This document shows positions 1 to 7,388 of a stretch of DNA of 10,968 bases, piece by piece; positions within the stretch are counted from its first letter, which is position 1, and each line of letters begins with the position of its first letter. Under the pieces are notes generated by a model, which did not search any database, was not told where the DNA came from, and worked only from the letters and a program-made list of their open reading frames with translations. The DNA lies in assembly GCA_944322775.1 (NCBI GenBank), contig CALUQA010000100.1:1-10968 (forward strand). Reading direction: 5' to 3'. Origin of the DNA: an uncultured Elusimicrobiales bacterium (GTDB lineage: Bacteria > Elusimicrobiota > Elusimicrobia > Elusimicrobiales > Elusimicrobiaceae). A program made the position numbers and the translations under genes.

Positions 1-548
1 ATTTCGCCGCAGGCAATGGAGTGATAGGTTTTATGCACCTGGCGCGAGGCAAACAGCTCCGTCATCGCGTTTTGAAAATCGGCATTTTTGGCTATCAGCA
101 TGACCCCGCTGGTTTCGCGGTCCAAACGGTGCACCAAGCCGGCGCGCTGCACGGAAGGCTCAAACCCTTTGAGCGGGTTTGCCAAGATAAGCGACACCAA
201 TGTTTCTTCGCTGGCAAAGGCGGCCTCGGGGTTGGTTTCCCAAATGGGGCTTTGCGGGTGCACCAGCATGCCGGCGGGTTTATTGATAACAAAATAATCT
301 TTGCCGTCTGCAATAATCAGCTCGGCCAGTTTGGCGCTTTGGGCTTGAGGTTCGGGCAATTCTATTTCCACTTTTTCGCCGGTTTGCAACGGCCAGGAAG
401 GCTTTACTTTTTTACCGTTTACGGTGATTTTGCCTTCTTTAATCATCTTTTGCACCAGCGCGCGGGAAAACTGCGGCAGTTCGTCGGTGGCAAAGATGTC
501 TAAACGGCGGGAATAACCCGCAAAATCAAGAATTTTTTTCTCCGGCAT
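1..548 (-). CDS. rluD: RluA/RluD-family 23S rRNA pseudouridine synthase (3' end beyond window)
   Basis: Isomerises specific uridines in large-subunit rRNA to pseudouridine. The frame opens at the ATG complementary to 546-548 and runs off the left edge without a stop, giving 182 codons of a protein usually near 300 residues. Residues about 12-65 look like an S4 RNA-binding domain (RRLDIFATDELPQFSRALVQ, then GKITVNGKKV). The catalytic domain follows with VINKPAGMLVHP (about 87-98) and the family signature HRLDRETSG (140-148), whose Asp143 is the expected catalytic nucleophile. An AAGGA-type ribosome site lies 8 bases before the ATG, and the gene overlaps the end of lgt by 23 bases, so it is probably the next operon member. 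The family is certain. The choice of RluD over other RluA paralogues rests on the S4 domain and is less sure. Confidence 0.88.
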   Translation of the reverse strand, partial: MPEKKILDFAGYSRRLDIFATDELPQFSRALVQKMIKEGKITVNGKKVKPSWPLQTGEKVEIELPEPQAQSAKLAELIIADGKDYFVINKPAGMLVHPQSPIWETNPEAAFASEETLVSLILANPLKGFEPSVQRAGLVHRLDRETSGVMLIAKNADFQNAMTELFASRQVHKTYHSIACGE

Positions 549-1326
549 GGGGTGTATCCTTTTTTAAAAAGCGCATTACAAACAGCGTGAGCGCAATGGT
601 CAGCACGGCTATTAACTGTGAGGGGGAAAGCCCCAGCACATATTCCCCGCGGAAGTCCCCGCGGAAAAACTCTATCCCAAAACGTATGACAGAGTAGCCT
701 ATCAAATAGGCCGCCAGCACGGCGCCGTTTTTATGCGGTTTTTTGTAATAAGCTTGCAAAATAAAAAATAAAATCAGGTTGGCCGCCACTTCATAGAGTT
801 GCGTGGGGTGCAGATGTACGCCCAAATATTGCTGGGCCACCAGGCTGTGCGGATCGGTGAACGCCACGCCCCAGGGCATATCGGTGGGTTTGCCAAAACA
901 GCAGCCCGCCAAAAAACAGCCAATGCGCCCGATGGCATGGCCGATGGGCAGAGCCACAATTAAAAAATCGGCCGTTTTTAAAATGGGCAGTTTTTTTCTT
1001 TTCAAATAATAAATCAGCGCGCAGATGGCCGTTACGGCCCCGCCAAAAAACACAAACCCGTAGCGGAAGTTTTGCACTGCGTACGTTATGCGTTGGGCAA
1101 AGGTGGCGCCCATTTCCGGCCAGGAGACGATGATATAAAGCAGTTTGGCCCCGACCAGCGCCGACACAAAAGCAATAAAAATAATATTCCAAAACGTGTC
1201 TTTGTCCAACTTAATATAAGAGAGGCGTTTGTACAAATACCACGCCGCCGCCATATAGGCCAGTGCCGTCATCAACCCATAAGAAGCCAGTTCAAAAGAG
1301 CCTATTTTAAACAGTATCGGGTGCAT
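526..1326 (-). CDS. lgt: Prolipoprotein diacylglyceryl transferase Lgt
   Basis: Inner-membrane enzyme that moves diacylglycerol from phosphatidylglycerol to the lipobox cysteine of prolipoproteins, the first step of lipoprotein maturation. The 266-residue length is normal. Several hydrophobic segments are visible (about 15-33, 47-68, 90-107, 118-133, 182-193, 200-215, 236-252). Family marks are GRIGCFLAGCCFG (133-145), HPTQLYE (173-179), and the Arg/Glu-rich IRFGIEFFRGDFRGEY (214-229) followed by LSPSQ. In the signature the usual GRxGNFxNxE residues are replaced by Cys-containing ones. I recall that variant from other phyla, so I do not read it as inactivation. The ATG shares its A with the TAA of the upstream hydrolase (TAATG), with AAGG about 11 bases before, which indicates translational coupling. 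A predicted lipoprotein substrate is encoded at 6233-6670. Confidence 0.95.
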   Translation of the reverse strand: MHPILFKIGSFELASYGLMTALAYMAAAWYLYKRLSYIKLDKDTFWNIIFIAFVSALVGAKLLYIIVSWPEMGATFAQRITYAVQNFRYGFVFFGGAVTAICALIYYLKRKKLPILKTADFLIVALPIGHAIGRIGCFLAGCCFGKPTDMPWGVAFTDPHSLVAQQYLGVHLHPTQLYEVAANLILFFILQAYYKKPHKNGAVLAAYLIGYSVIRFGIEFFRGDFRGEYVLGLSPSQLIAVLTIALTLFVMRFLKKDTPHAGEKNS

Positions 1327-1937
1327 TAGGAAATTACCTTCTCGTCTTTAATCGCGTTGCGCATAAAGGGGTTTTTCAGGCGTTCCTGCCCGATGTAAGA
1401 AGAGCATTTGCCGCCATAGCTGTGGCCGGCAAAAATGCGCGTTTCTTCCGGCAGTTTGGAAAGTTTAAGCAGGCTTTTGCGCATTTCTCTGGGGTCGGAA
1501 GAGGGCAAATCCACCCGTCCGCACGCGCCCGGGAAAAGGGTGTCTCCGGTAAACAAGGCCTCGCCAATTTGCAGGCAAACGCCGCCGGCCGTGTGCCCCG
1601 GCGTGGGAATGGCATGCACGGTAAACGGCCCCACCTGAAAGGTCTGTTCCCCACGGTAGGGGTGCAGCACCTCGGCGGGCAGGCCGCTTAAAATGATGTC
1701 GTTTTCTTCTATATAGGCTTTCAGGCCGTGGCTTTGCAACAGCTGGGCAGACTCTTTGACATGGTCAAAATGCCCGTGGGTAAAAAACACCCCCAGCAAG
1801 TTCAATCCCTTTTCTTTAAGGGTATGTTCTATGTAGTTCATATCCCAGGCGGGGTCTATAAGCAAAGCGTCTTTGTCTTGGCTGACCAAATAGGTGCAGT
1901 TGGCCATGGGGCCCAGTTCTAACACGTCAATATTCAT
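1326..1937 (-). CDS. Metallo-beta-lactamase-fold hydrolase, glyoxalase II-like
   Basis: A 203-residue cytoplasmic MBL-fold hydrolase. The binuclear metal site is complete: THGHFDH (53-59, giving His54, His56, Asp58, His59), PGHT (His115), GDTLF (Asp132) and GHSYGG (His172). The order and the length near 200 match the short hydroxyacylglutathione-hydrolase-like group found in many bacteria, which lacks the extra C-terminal substrate domain of true glyoxalase II. The substrate is therefore open; a small thioester is plausible but unproven. There is no signal peptide. A GGAAGGA ribosome site sits about 5 bases before the ATG, so this gene does not depend on coupling, unlike its neighbours. It lies 39 bases after the septum-initiator gene and overlaps lgt by one base. 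Confidence 0.9.
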   Translation of the reverse strand: MNIDVLELGPMANCTYLVSQDKDALLIDPAWDMNYIEHTLKEKGLNLLGVFFTHGHFDHVKESAQLLQSHGLKAYIEENDIILSGLPAEVLHPYRGEQTFQVGPFTVHAIPTPGHTAGGVCLQIGEALFTGDTLFPGACGRVDLPSSDPREMRKSLLKLSKLPEETRIFAGHSYGGKCSSYIGQERLKNPFMRNAIKDEKVIS

Positions 1938-1963
1938 ACAAATCCTTCCCGCGGCAAAGCACG

Positions 1964-1976
1964 GCCCCCAAGGGGC
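1964..1976. other. Short GC hairpin between operon genes
   Basis: A 5-bp inverted repeat GCCCC/GGGGC with a 3-base loop lies directly after the TAA of the septum-initiator gene, in the 39-base gap before the MBL hydrolase gene. No T-run follows on the minus strand, so it is not a classic terminator. It may affect mRNA stability or be chance. Confidence 0.3.
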
Positions 1977-2276
1977 TTATTTGCCGGTATCAAATCTAAA
2001 TTCGGTTTCTCCGTTTTTGGACATGTGGTATTTTACCCGGGCAATTCTTTCCATATAAGCCGGGTCTTGCTTTTTAAGCAAAGCGAGCCTTTTTTGCAGT
2101 TCTTCATGCTGTTGGTCCAGCTCCACGGTGAGTTTGCTTAAGCGTTTGAACTCTATTTTATTGTGGATTAAACTTAAAAAACTGCTGCCCAAAAACCAGC
2201 AAACCGCCACCACCACCAAAGCGGCGGCCAGCAGCGGTTTGCGGTTGCGTATAATTAAGTCTTTCAGTTCATTCAT
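1977..2276 (-). CDS. Septum formation initiator, FtsB/DivIC family
   Basis: Small bitopic membrane protein (99 residues). In FtsB/DivIC proteins the short N-terminus is cytoplasmic, one helix crosses the membrane, and an extracytoplasmic coiled coil joins the FtsL/FtsQ-type divisome complex. Here residues 1-13 are charged, about 14-35 are hydrophobic, and about 38-70 form a charged heptad-like helix (LDQQHEELQKRLALLKK). The segment DPAYMERIARVKYHMSKNGE (71-90), followed by TEFRF, is the family's C-terminal hallmark. The ATG overlaps the enolase stop as ATGA and I see no ribosome site upstream, so translation probably depends on ribosomes finishing eno. Adjacency of eno and this family is a common bacterial arrangement. 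I cannot separate FtsB from DivIC by sequence alone. Confidence 0.85.
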   Translation of the reverse strand: MNELKDLIIRNRKPLLAAALVVVAVCWFLGSSFLSLIHNKIEFKRLSKLTVELDQQHEELQKRLALLKKQDPAYMERIARVKYHMSKNGETEFRFDTGK

Positions 2277-3543
2277 TTTTTAAATGCTTTGTCTTTGGCA
2301 TAAACGGCTTTTTTGCCCAGTTCATGCTCTATTTGCAACAGGCGGTTATATTTTGCCGTGCGTTCGGCGCGGGCCGGGGCGCCTGTTTTGATGGCGCCGG
2401 CATTGGTGGCTACGGCCAAATCGGCAATAAACGTGTCTTCCGTCTCGCCGGAGCGGTGCGAAATAATGCAACTGTATTTGGCTTTATGCGCCGCGGCAAT
2501 AACGTCTATGGTTTCCGACACGGTGCCAATTTGGTTGAGTTTAATCAAAATGGCGTTGCCCGCTTTTTGTTCAATGCCCATTTGCAAACGCACCGGATTG
2601 GTGACAAATAAATCGTCGCCCACCAGGCGGATTTTTTGCCCAGCCGGGCCGTAATGTGCTGCCAGCCCTGCCAGTCGTCTTCCTGCAAGGGGTCCTCTAT
2701 GGACACGATGGGATATTTTTTGCACCAACCTTCATAAATTTTGCACATTTGCTCGGCGGTGTAATCTTTCTTTTCAAAATGGTATTTACCGTTTTTATAA
2801 AATTCGCTGGCGGCGCAGTCCATCGCCAAAGACATGGACGGATGTTTGGCTTTTTTGCACGCCTGCACCAGGGTTTTAAGCACGTCTTCGTGCTTGGCAA
2901 TTTTGGGGGCAAAGCCGCCTTCGTCGCCCACGGCCACCACTTGGCCGGCTTTCTTTAACACGTCTTTAAGCGCGTGGTACGTTTCGCTGGCCCATTGCAG
3001 GGCTTCGGCAAACGTTTTGGCTTTGGCGGGCACAATCATAAACTCCTGCACGTCCAGGCCGGAGTCTGCATGTTTGCCGCCGTTAATAATATTCAGCATG
3101 GGCGTGGGCAAAATGTATTCTTTGGCCTTCAGCCCATAGCAGGTGCGGATATATTCGTAAAGCGGTTTTTTGGCACTTTGGGCCCCGGCGCGCAGCACTG
3201 CCATGGAAACAGCCAGCATGGCATTGGCGCCCAGTTTGCTTTTGTTTTCGGTGCCGTCCAAGGCAATCATGGTGTCGTCCACCAGGCGGATATCGGCCGC
3301 GTCCATGCCGGCCACGCGTTTGGCAATTTTGCCGATGTTGGCCACGGCTTTTAAAACGCCTTTGCCGTTGTAGCGCGTGCCGCCGTCGCGCAGTTCCAGC
3401 GCTTCGTGCGAGCCGGTGCTCGCGCCGCTGGGCACCATGGCGGTGGCGGTGGTACCGTCGTCAAGCGTTACGTCCGCGGCTACGGTGGGGTATCCGCGGG
3501 AGTCCAACACTTCTCTGCCGGTTATTTTTTTAATCCGGGCCAT
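2273..3543 (-). CDS. eno: Enolase, split by an apparent one-base frameshift
   Basis: Glycolytic enzyme converting 2-phosphoglycerate to phosphoenolpyruvate. The 5' part (ATG at 3543) encodes residues 1-304 with SRGYPT, PSGASTGSHEALELRD, GDEGGFAPK (206-214) and the metal-site residues Asp242 (AMDCAASEFY) and Glu283 (SIEDPL). At 2632-2637 the frame is lost. The previous frame then continues with RLVGDDLFVTN (third metal Asp), ILIKLNQIG (catalytic Lys), SHRSGETED (His) and IKTGAPARAER, ending at TGA 2273-2275. With one extra A the two halves join as GKKIRLVGDD, as in normal enolases, giving about 423 residues, close to the usual 430. Unrepaired, frame one ends near 2545 with 28 foreign residues and lacks the catalytic Lys. 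An AAGGGGG ribosome site lies 8 bases before the ATG. A sequencing or assembly error is likeliest; true mutation or slippage remains possible. Confidence 0.93.
2632..2637 (-). other. Frameshift point in eno: A6 run where A7 is needed
   Basis: The coding strand reads GGC AAA AAA TCC, which continues as nonsense. With seven A it reads GGC AAA AAA ATC CGC, restoring the conserved GKKIRLVGDD. The run is not an ideal -1 slippery heptamer, because the base before it is C and the P-site tRNA would re-pair poorly. Six A are short for efficient transcriptional slippage. Confidence 0.85.
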
Positions 3544-3570
3544 ATAAAACCCCCTTTATCCAGCACAGGG

Positions 3571-5058
3571 CTAGATAATGCTGTCTATAATTTTTTTGCC
3601 TTCTTTAATTAAAGCGGCCGGCAGTTTTTCATCGGGTGCTTCGGCATACAGGCGTATGCGGCGCTCGGTGCTGGAAGGACGAATGGCCAACCAGCTGCCG
3701 CCTTTTAAAATAAACTTAAAACCGTCGGTGGAGTCAATGCGCCACACGGACGTTTTGTTAATAGCCAGGGGGGGCTTGATGTCCAGGCGTTCCATGATGC
3801 GGTTGATTTCCGTTTCGGTCTTGGGGATACTGACCTTTTGGTCATACATGGGACGATACTGTTTGTAGAAATCTTTGCGGATTTGCTTGAGCGTTTTGCC
3901 TTCCACCGCCAGCATATCCACCACCAAAAAGCAGGCCAGCAGGCCGTCTTTGTCGGGGATATGGTTGGCCACGGCAATGCCGCCGGACTCTTCCATGCCC
4001 ATAATATACTGCCCGGTGGTCATCAGCTCGGTAATATATTTAAAGCCCACCGGCGTTTCGCGCAGCATAAGCCCGTGTGCTTTGGCCACTTGGTCAAAAA
4101 GCGTGGACGTAATAACGCTGCGCACCACGCGGCCTTTGAGCTTTTTGTTTTTGGCCATATGGTGCAAAAGCATGGGGCCAATTTCGTTGGGGGAAATCCA
4201 TTCCCCGTCGGAATCTATAATACCAAATTTGTCGCAGTCGGGGTTGCAGGCAATGCCCAGGTGCATTTTTTTGGAAACGACCAGTTTTTTAAGCCCTTCC
4301 AGGCTGACGGGGCCGGCATTGGGCACCTTGCCGCCAAAAAGCACGTCCGTTCCTTCGTCTATGGCTTCCACCGTTACGCCGCATCTTTCCAGCGGAGCGC
4401 GGAAATAATATTGCGCCGTGCCGAAGAGCGGATCCAGAGCGATTTTAAGTTTAGCCTTTTTGAGCGCCTTGCTGTCCAATATTTTTTCCAGGTGCGTCAT
4501 GTATTCTTTTTTAAGCGCATTGGTGGGCACGACGGCCGTGTTTAAATGGCCAAATTCCGTAGAAGACGTTTTTAGCACTTGGGCATTGGGGCCGGGGGTG
4601 CGTTTTTCGATGTCTTCCACAATTTCGTTGTTGGCAATGCCGCCGTAATAGGCCACCCATTTCAGACCGCAGACATTATATTCGGCTTCGCTGCCGGTAA
4701 TGATGACGGCGCCCACGGCGCCTTCTTTAAGCACGTTCCATTCGGCCACTGGCGTGGGAAGGGGTTCGTCCGCCATTTTTACGCTGATGCCGTTGGCCAA
4801 AAAAGCATTGGCCGCCACATAGGCCAGCTGTTTGGATAAAAAGCGGGTGTCGTAGCCGATGATTACAAGCGGCTTTTTGGGCTTTTTGCCCAGTTCCTGA
4901 CAGTGTTTTTGATAGCCGCTTCCTTCAAAACCGTAGTAAGAGTTTTCCAAAACGTGGTCGGAAATCCCGAATGCAAGACGCTGGACGGTTTGCGCCGTTA
5001 GACCTTCGGCAATGACCGCCCGAAAACCGGATGTGCTAAATTTAATATCTTCGCTCAT
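3571..5058 (-). CDS. Divergent phosphohexomutase (phosphoglucomutase/phosphomannomutase family)
   Basis: A 495-residue alpha-D-phosphohexomutase-fold protein, expected to move phosphate between C1 and C6 of hexoses for glycogen, sugar-nucleotide or glycolytic supply. All four family loops can be placed. The phosphoserine loop is ITGSEAEYN (120-128, Ser123), the metal loop NPDCDKFG (272-279), the sugar loop EESGG (356-360) and the phosphate loop RPSSTERRIRLYAE (460-473). The fold start FSTSGFR (7-13) is also typical. Three loops depart from the usual TASHNP, DPDADR and RPSGTEP. The serine and two metal aspartates are kept, but the first metal Asp is Asn272, Arg is Lys277, and the loop His is gone. 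Substrate and activity are therefore uncertain. It is the first gene of the left operon, 27 bases before eno. No Shine-Dalgarno is visible before the ATG. Confidence 0.87.
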   Translation of the reverse strand: MSEDIKFSTSGFRAVIAEGLTAQTVQRLAFGISDHVLENSYYGFEGSGYQKHCQELGKKPKKPLVIIGYDTRFLSKQLAYVAANAFLANGISVKMADEPLPTPVAEWNVLKEGAVGAVIITGSEAEYNVCGLKWVAYYGGIANNEIVEDIEKRTPGPNAQVLKTSSTEFGHLNTAVVPTNALKKEYMTHLEKILDSKALKKAKLKIALDPLFGTAQYYFRAPLERCGVTVEAIDEGTDVLFGGKVPNAGPVSLEGLKKLVVSKKMHLGIACNPDCDKFGIIDSDGEWISPNEIGPMLLHHMAKNKKLKGRVVRSVITSTLFDQVAKAHGLMLRETPVGFKYITELMTTGQYIMGMEESGGIAVANHIPDKDGLLACFLVVDMLAVEGKTLKQIRKDFYKQYRPMYDQKVSIPKTETEINRIMERLDIKPPLAINKTSVWRIDSTDGFKFILKGGSWLAIRPSSTERRIRLYAEAPDEKLPAALIKEGKKIIDSII

Positions 5059-5067
5059 AGTGCAGGT

Positions 5068-5073
5068 ATTATA
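5068..5073 (-). promoter_or_regulatory. -10 box for the phosphohexomutase-eno operon; possible leaderless start
   Basis: A perfect TATAAT on the minus strand ends 9 bases before the ATG at 5058. The predicted transcript would begin at or within about 3 bases of the start codon, and no Shine-Dalgarno lies between. A -35 match at 17-bp spacing is poor (GTGTAA, about 3 of 6). The spacer is rich in T. Confidence 0.5.
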
Positions 5074-5146
5074 CTAAAAAAAGGGCATTTTTACACTTTT
5101 TCTTACCTTATATATGCAAAATTTCTTTTGGGCGCGTGAAGTGGCG

Positions 5147-5175
5147 TTGGGCGTGGCTTGCAAAAATGATAAAAT
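5147..5175 (+). promoter_or_regulatory. Candidate promoter for the rlmN operon
   Basis: TTGGGC (5147-5152), a 17-base spacer and TAAAAT (5170-5175) lie upstream of rlmN. A start near 5182 would leave an untranslated leader of about 22 bases that includes the AGGA ribosome site. The direct repeat TTGGGCG occurs at 5128-5134 and 5147-5153, 19 bases apart, and the second copy overlaps the -35. This could be an operator, but it is short. Confidence 0.4.
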
Positions 5176-5204
5176 AAAGATACTTTTTAGACAGGACATA
5201 AACC

Positions 5205-6224
5205 ATGAATTTTGAATACGTGAAACAATTTATTAAAGACGCCGGCCTGCCGGCCTACCGCATTGGACAGGTAAAAGACGCCGTGTATAAAAACGGCATT
5301 TCTTCTTGGAATGAGGCTACTTCTTTGCCGGCAGATTTGCGCGAAAAGCTGGAAAAAGAACGCCCCATTTTAAGCTTTACCGTCAAAAAAATGGTTTATT
5401 CCGAAAAAGACCGCGTGGTTAAAGCTTTGCTGAAACTGAAAGACGGCCTTTTAATTGAAACCGTGCTTCTTAAACCCCACGAGGGGTGGAGCGTGTGCGT
5501 GTCCACGGTGGTGGGCTGCCGGATGAAATGCAGCTTTTGCAGCACGGGCCGGATGGGCTTTAAGCGCGATCTGAACGACGAAGAAATTGCTGACCAGGTG
5601 CTGATGTGGTTCCAGTACGTGCGCAAAGAAAAAATCGGCGAGCGTATTTCACACGTGGTGTTTATGGGCATGGGCGAGCCGCTGGTCAACTATTTAAACG
5701 TGGTCAAAGCCGTGCAAAATTTAACCAATCCCGACTTTTTAAATATCGGGGCGCGGCATATTTCCATTTCCACTTCGGGCATTGCCGACAAACTGCATAA
5801 GCTGGCGGTGGATTTGCCGCAGGTCAATTTGGCGGTTTCTTTGCATAATGCCGACGATGAGGAACGCAGCAAACTTATGCCCGTCAACCGCCGCTACGAT
5901 TTGGAAGAGCTGCGCCGCGCGCTGGACGAATATTTGGCGCTGACGGGGCGGCAGGTGTTTTTGGAATATGCCGTCATTGACGGGGTGAACAACCGCCCCG
6001 AGCATATCCGCAAACTGGGCAAATGGATTAGAGAAAGCCAATTTAGTTATTTGTTGCATGTAAATTTAATTGCCTGCAACTTGGGCCGCGGCAAAAAAAC
6101 CGACGACCGCGCCGTGCAGGAAATGGCCGAAGCGCTAAAAGCCATGGGTATCGGCGTGACCATTCGCAAAAGCATGGGCAACGATATCAGCGCCGCCTGC
6201 GGGCAGTTGGCATCTAAAAATTAG
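5205..6224 (+). CDS. rlmN: Dual-specificity rRNA/tRNA adenine-C2 methyltransferase RlmN
   Basis: Radical-SAM enzyme that methylates C2 of A2503 in 23S rRNA and A37 in several tRNAs, supporting ribosome accuracy. The 339-residue length is normal. The [4Fe-4S] motif CRMKCSFC gives Cys105, Cys109 and Cys112 with family spacing. Cys98 (in SVCVS) and Cys332 (in SAACGQL) correspond to the two extra cysteines used in the methyl-transfer mechanism. Also present are MGMGEP (154-159, the SAM-contacting GEP region), STSG (189-192), SLHN (212-215) and LIACN (288-292). An AGGA site lies 9 bases before the ATG. The next gene follows after 8 bases, so they are cotranscribed. The Cys pair supports RlmN rather than a Cfr-type C8 methylase, but Cfr shares those cysteines, so the overall RlmN-like sequence decides. 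Confidence 0.96.
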   Translation: MNFEYVKQFIKDAGLPAYRIGQVKDAVYKNGISSWNEATSLPADLREKLEKERPILSFTVKKMVYSEKDRVVKALLKLKDGLLIETVLLKPHEGWSVCVSTVVGCRMKCSFCSTGRMGFKRDLNDEEIADQVLMWFQYVRKEKIGERISHVVFMGMGEPLVNYLNVVKAVQNLTNPDFLNIGARHISISTSGIADKLHKLAVDLPQVNLAVSLHNADDEERSKLMPVNRRYDLEELRRALDEYLALTGRQVFLEYAVIDGVNNRPEHIRKLGKWIRESQFSYLLHVNLIACNLGRGKKTDDRAVQEMAEALKAMGIGVTIRKSMGNDISAACGQLASKN

Positions 6225-6232
6225 GAGGGAGT

Positions 6233-6670
6233 ATGAAAAAATTATGGATTTTGCCGTTGTGTCTTTTGTTGGGGGCGTGCGCCACGCTTAACCAGGCAAA
6301 TATGGACTGGATCCCCATAGGGCCGACTTTCCCGGAAACGATGCCGCCCGATGTGCAGATTATCACCGATAAAAGCGAAATCACCCGCCCGTACGGCAAC
6401 CTGGGTCTGCTGCGCATTAAAAACCTGGAGCCGGACCGCGACACGCTTAAACGCGGGGTGGAAAAAGCCCGCCGTTTTGTAGCGGCCAAAGGGGCAGACG
6501 CCATGTTCTTGGGCCAATATAACAGCGCCGAAGACGGAGCCCCGAACCCCAAGGTGACGCTGATTGTTTACGCCATTAAATATGTGGACGATTTAACCGA
6601 CGAAGACATCAAAGCCATGGAAGACTTTGAAATTGAAGGCGCCTTAAACGCCAGCATGAGCGGATTTTAG
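6233..6670 (+). CDS. Small predicted lipoprotein of unknown function
   Basis: A 145-residue protein with a lipoprotein signal: Lys2-Lys3, a hydrophobic core LWILPLCLLL and the lipobox LGAC, with Cys16 as the lipidation site. The mature part has no motif I can name. A segment around 53-92 (YGNLGLLRIKN..., then GVEKARRFVAAKGADAMFLGQY) resembles the Ala/Gly-Ala-Asp helix-strand pattern of several small envelope lipoproteins. That likeness is weak and gives no function. The C-terminus is acidic (DDLTDEDIKAMEDFEIEG). A strong GGAGGGAGT ribosome site overlaps the rlmN stop, and queC starts 8 bases after this gene, so it sits inside a tight operon. Alanine follows the Cys, which does not suggest inner-membrane retention by the E. 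coli rule. Confidence 0.85.
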   Translation: MKKLWILPLCLLLGACATLNQANMDWIPIGPTFPETMPPDVQIITDKSEITRPYGNLGLLRIKNLEPDRDTLKRGVEKARRFVAAKGADAMFLGQYNSAEDGAPNPKVTLIVYAIKYVDDLTDEDIKAMEDFEIEGALNASMSGF

Positions 6671-6678
6671 AGGTATAT

Positions 6679-7350
6679 ATGAAAAAGAAAGCAATTGTTT
6701 TATTTTCCGGCGGGTTGGACAGCACCACCTGCCTGTACTGGGCCTTGGACAAAGGCTATGAATGCGAAGCTTTGACGGTTTCTTACGGCCAAAAGCACGA
6801 CCGCGAGGTGCGCGCCGCCAAGCAAATAGCCCAAAACTTGGGCGTAAAACATCATTTTGTTACGCTGGATTTTCCGTGGCTTGTTTCCAGCTCTTTGGTG
6901 GACAAAAATAAACCCATACCGGATTTGTCCATGGAAGAAATTGAAAGCGGAAAAATTCCTTCCACCTATGTGCCGGGCAGAAATTTGGTATTCCTTTCCG
7001 TGGGGGCTTCTTTAATGGACGCTATCCATGCCGACGCCCTGGTGGCCGGCCCCAACGCGGTGGATTTTTCGGGCTATCCGGACTGCACGCCCGCTTTCTT
7101 TAAAGCCGCTACCGAAGCCATCAACCGCGGCACGGAACGCGGCGTAACCCACGGGGTGGAAGTATTGGCCCCGCTGATGAATTTGAACAAAGCAGACATC
7201 GTGCGTTTGGGCGCCAAATTGGGCGTGCCGTTTGAGCTGACGTGGAGCTGCTACGCCGGCGGCGATAAGCCCTGCGGGCACTGCGATTCCTGCAAGTTGC
7301 GCGCGCGCGGCTTTGCCGAAGCGGGCGTAAAAGACGGTTCCGTGCAATAA
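6679..7350 (+). CDS. queC: 7-cyano-7-deazaguanine synthase QueC
   Basis: Converts 7-carboxy-7-deazaguanine to preQ0 with ATP and ammonia, a step in queuosine synthesis for tRNA position 34. At 223 residues it has normal length. The PP-loop ATP site SGGLDS lies at 10-15, followed by SYGQKH (35-40). Further family marks are YVPGRNLVFLS (97-107), the GPNAVDFSGYPDC stretch, and the zinc cysteines Cys191, Cys199, Cys202 and Cys205 near the end. A GAGGT ribosome site lies in the 8-base gap after the lipoprotein gene. No other queuosine genes and no preQ1-riboswitch-like leader appear in the window, so the rest of the pathway must lie elsewhere. A role with RlmN in translation fidelity fits the operon but is inference. 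Confidence 0.96.
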   Translation: MKKKAIVLFSGGLDSTTCLYWALDKGYECEALTVSYGQKHDREVRAAKQIAQNLGVKHHFVTLDFPWLVSSSLVDKNKPIPDLSMEEIESGKIPSTYVPGRNLVFLSVGASLMDAIHADALVAGPNAVDFSGYPDCTPAFFKAATEAINRGTERGVTHGVEVLAPLMNLNKADIVRLGAKLGVPFELTWSCYAGGDKPCGHCDSCKLRARGFAEAGVKDGSVQ

Positions 7351-7357
7351 AACCGTC
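7333..7357 (+). other. Hairpin spanning the queC stop codon
   Basis: GACGGTT (7333-7339) and AACCGTC (7351-7357) form a perfect 7-bp stem with an 11-base loop that holds the queC stop. No T-tract follows, so it is at best a weak terminator or an mRNA-stability element. Confidence 0.35.
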
Positions 7358-7373
7358 CGTTTATGCGTTAGAT

Positions 7374-7388
7374 ACAAGCAAGGCTTGT
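7374..7388 (+). other. Short hairpin in the queC to coiled-coil gene gap
   Basis: ACAAGC (7374-7379) and GCTTGT (7383-7388) form a 6-bp stem with a 3-base loop, 9 bases before the ribosome site of the next gene. With the hairpin at 7333 it could lower readthrough from queC. No U-run follows. Confidence 0.3.

Noticed and set aside
21..503. Plus-strand open frame of 160 codons at the left edge
   Set aside because: It is the antisense shadow of the pseudouridine synthase, whose HRLDRETSG signature is on the minus strand.
645..666. Tandem CCCCGCGGAA repeat inside lgt
   Set aside because: It encodes the repeated Phe-Arg-Gly pattern found in this conserved part of Lgt proteins, so protein constraint explains it.
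2632..2660. Programmed -1 ribosomal frameshift in eno
   Set aside because: The run is C AAA AAA rather than a good slippery heptamer, and only a 4-bp stem follows. A homopolymer error is the simpler reading.
3838..4545. Long plus-strand open frames (up to 235 codons) opposite the phosphohexomutase gene
   Set aside because: They lie wholly antisense to a clear family member, lack ribosome sites and known motifs, and are explained by codon bias of the real gene.
6671..6678. preQ1 riboswitch controlling queC
   Set aside because: The gap before queC is only 8 bases and the gene is internal to an operon; no preQ1-type pseudoknot sequence is seen upstream of rlmN either.
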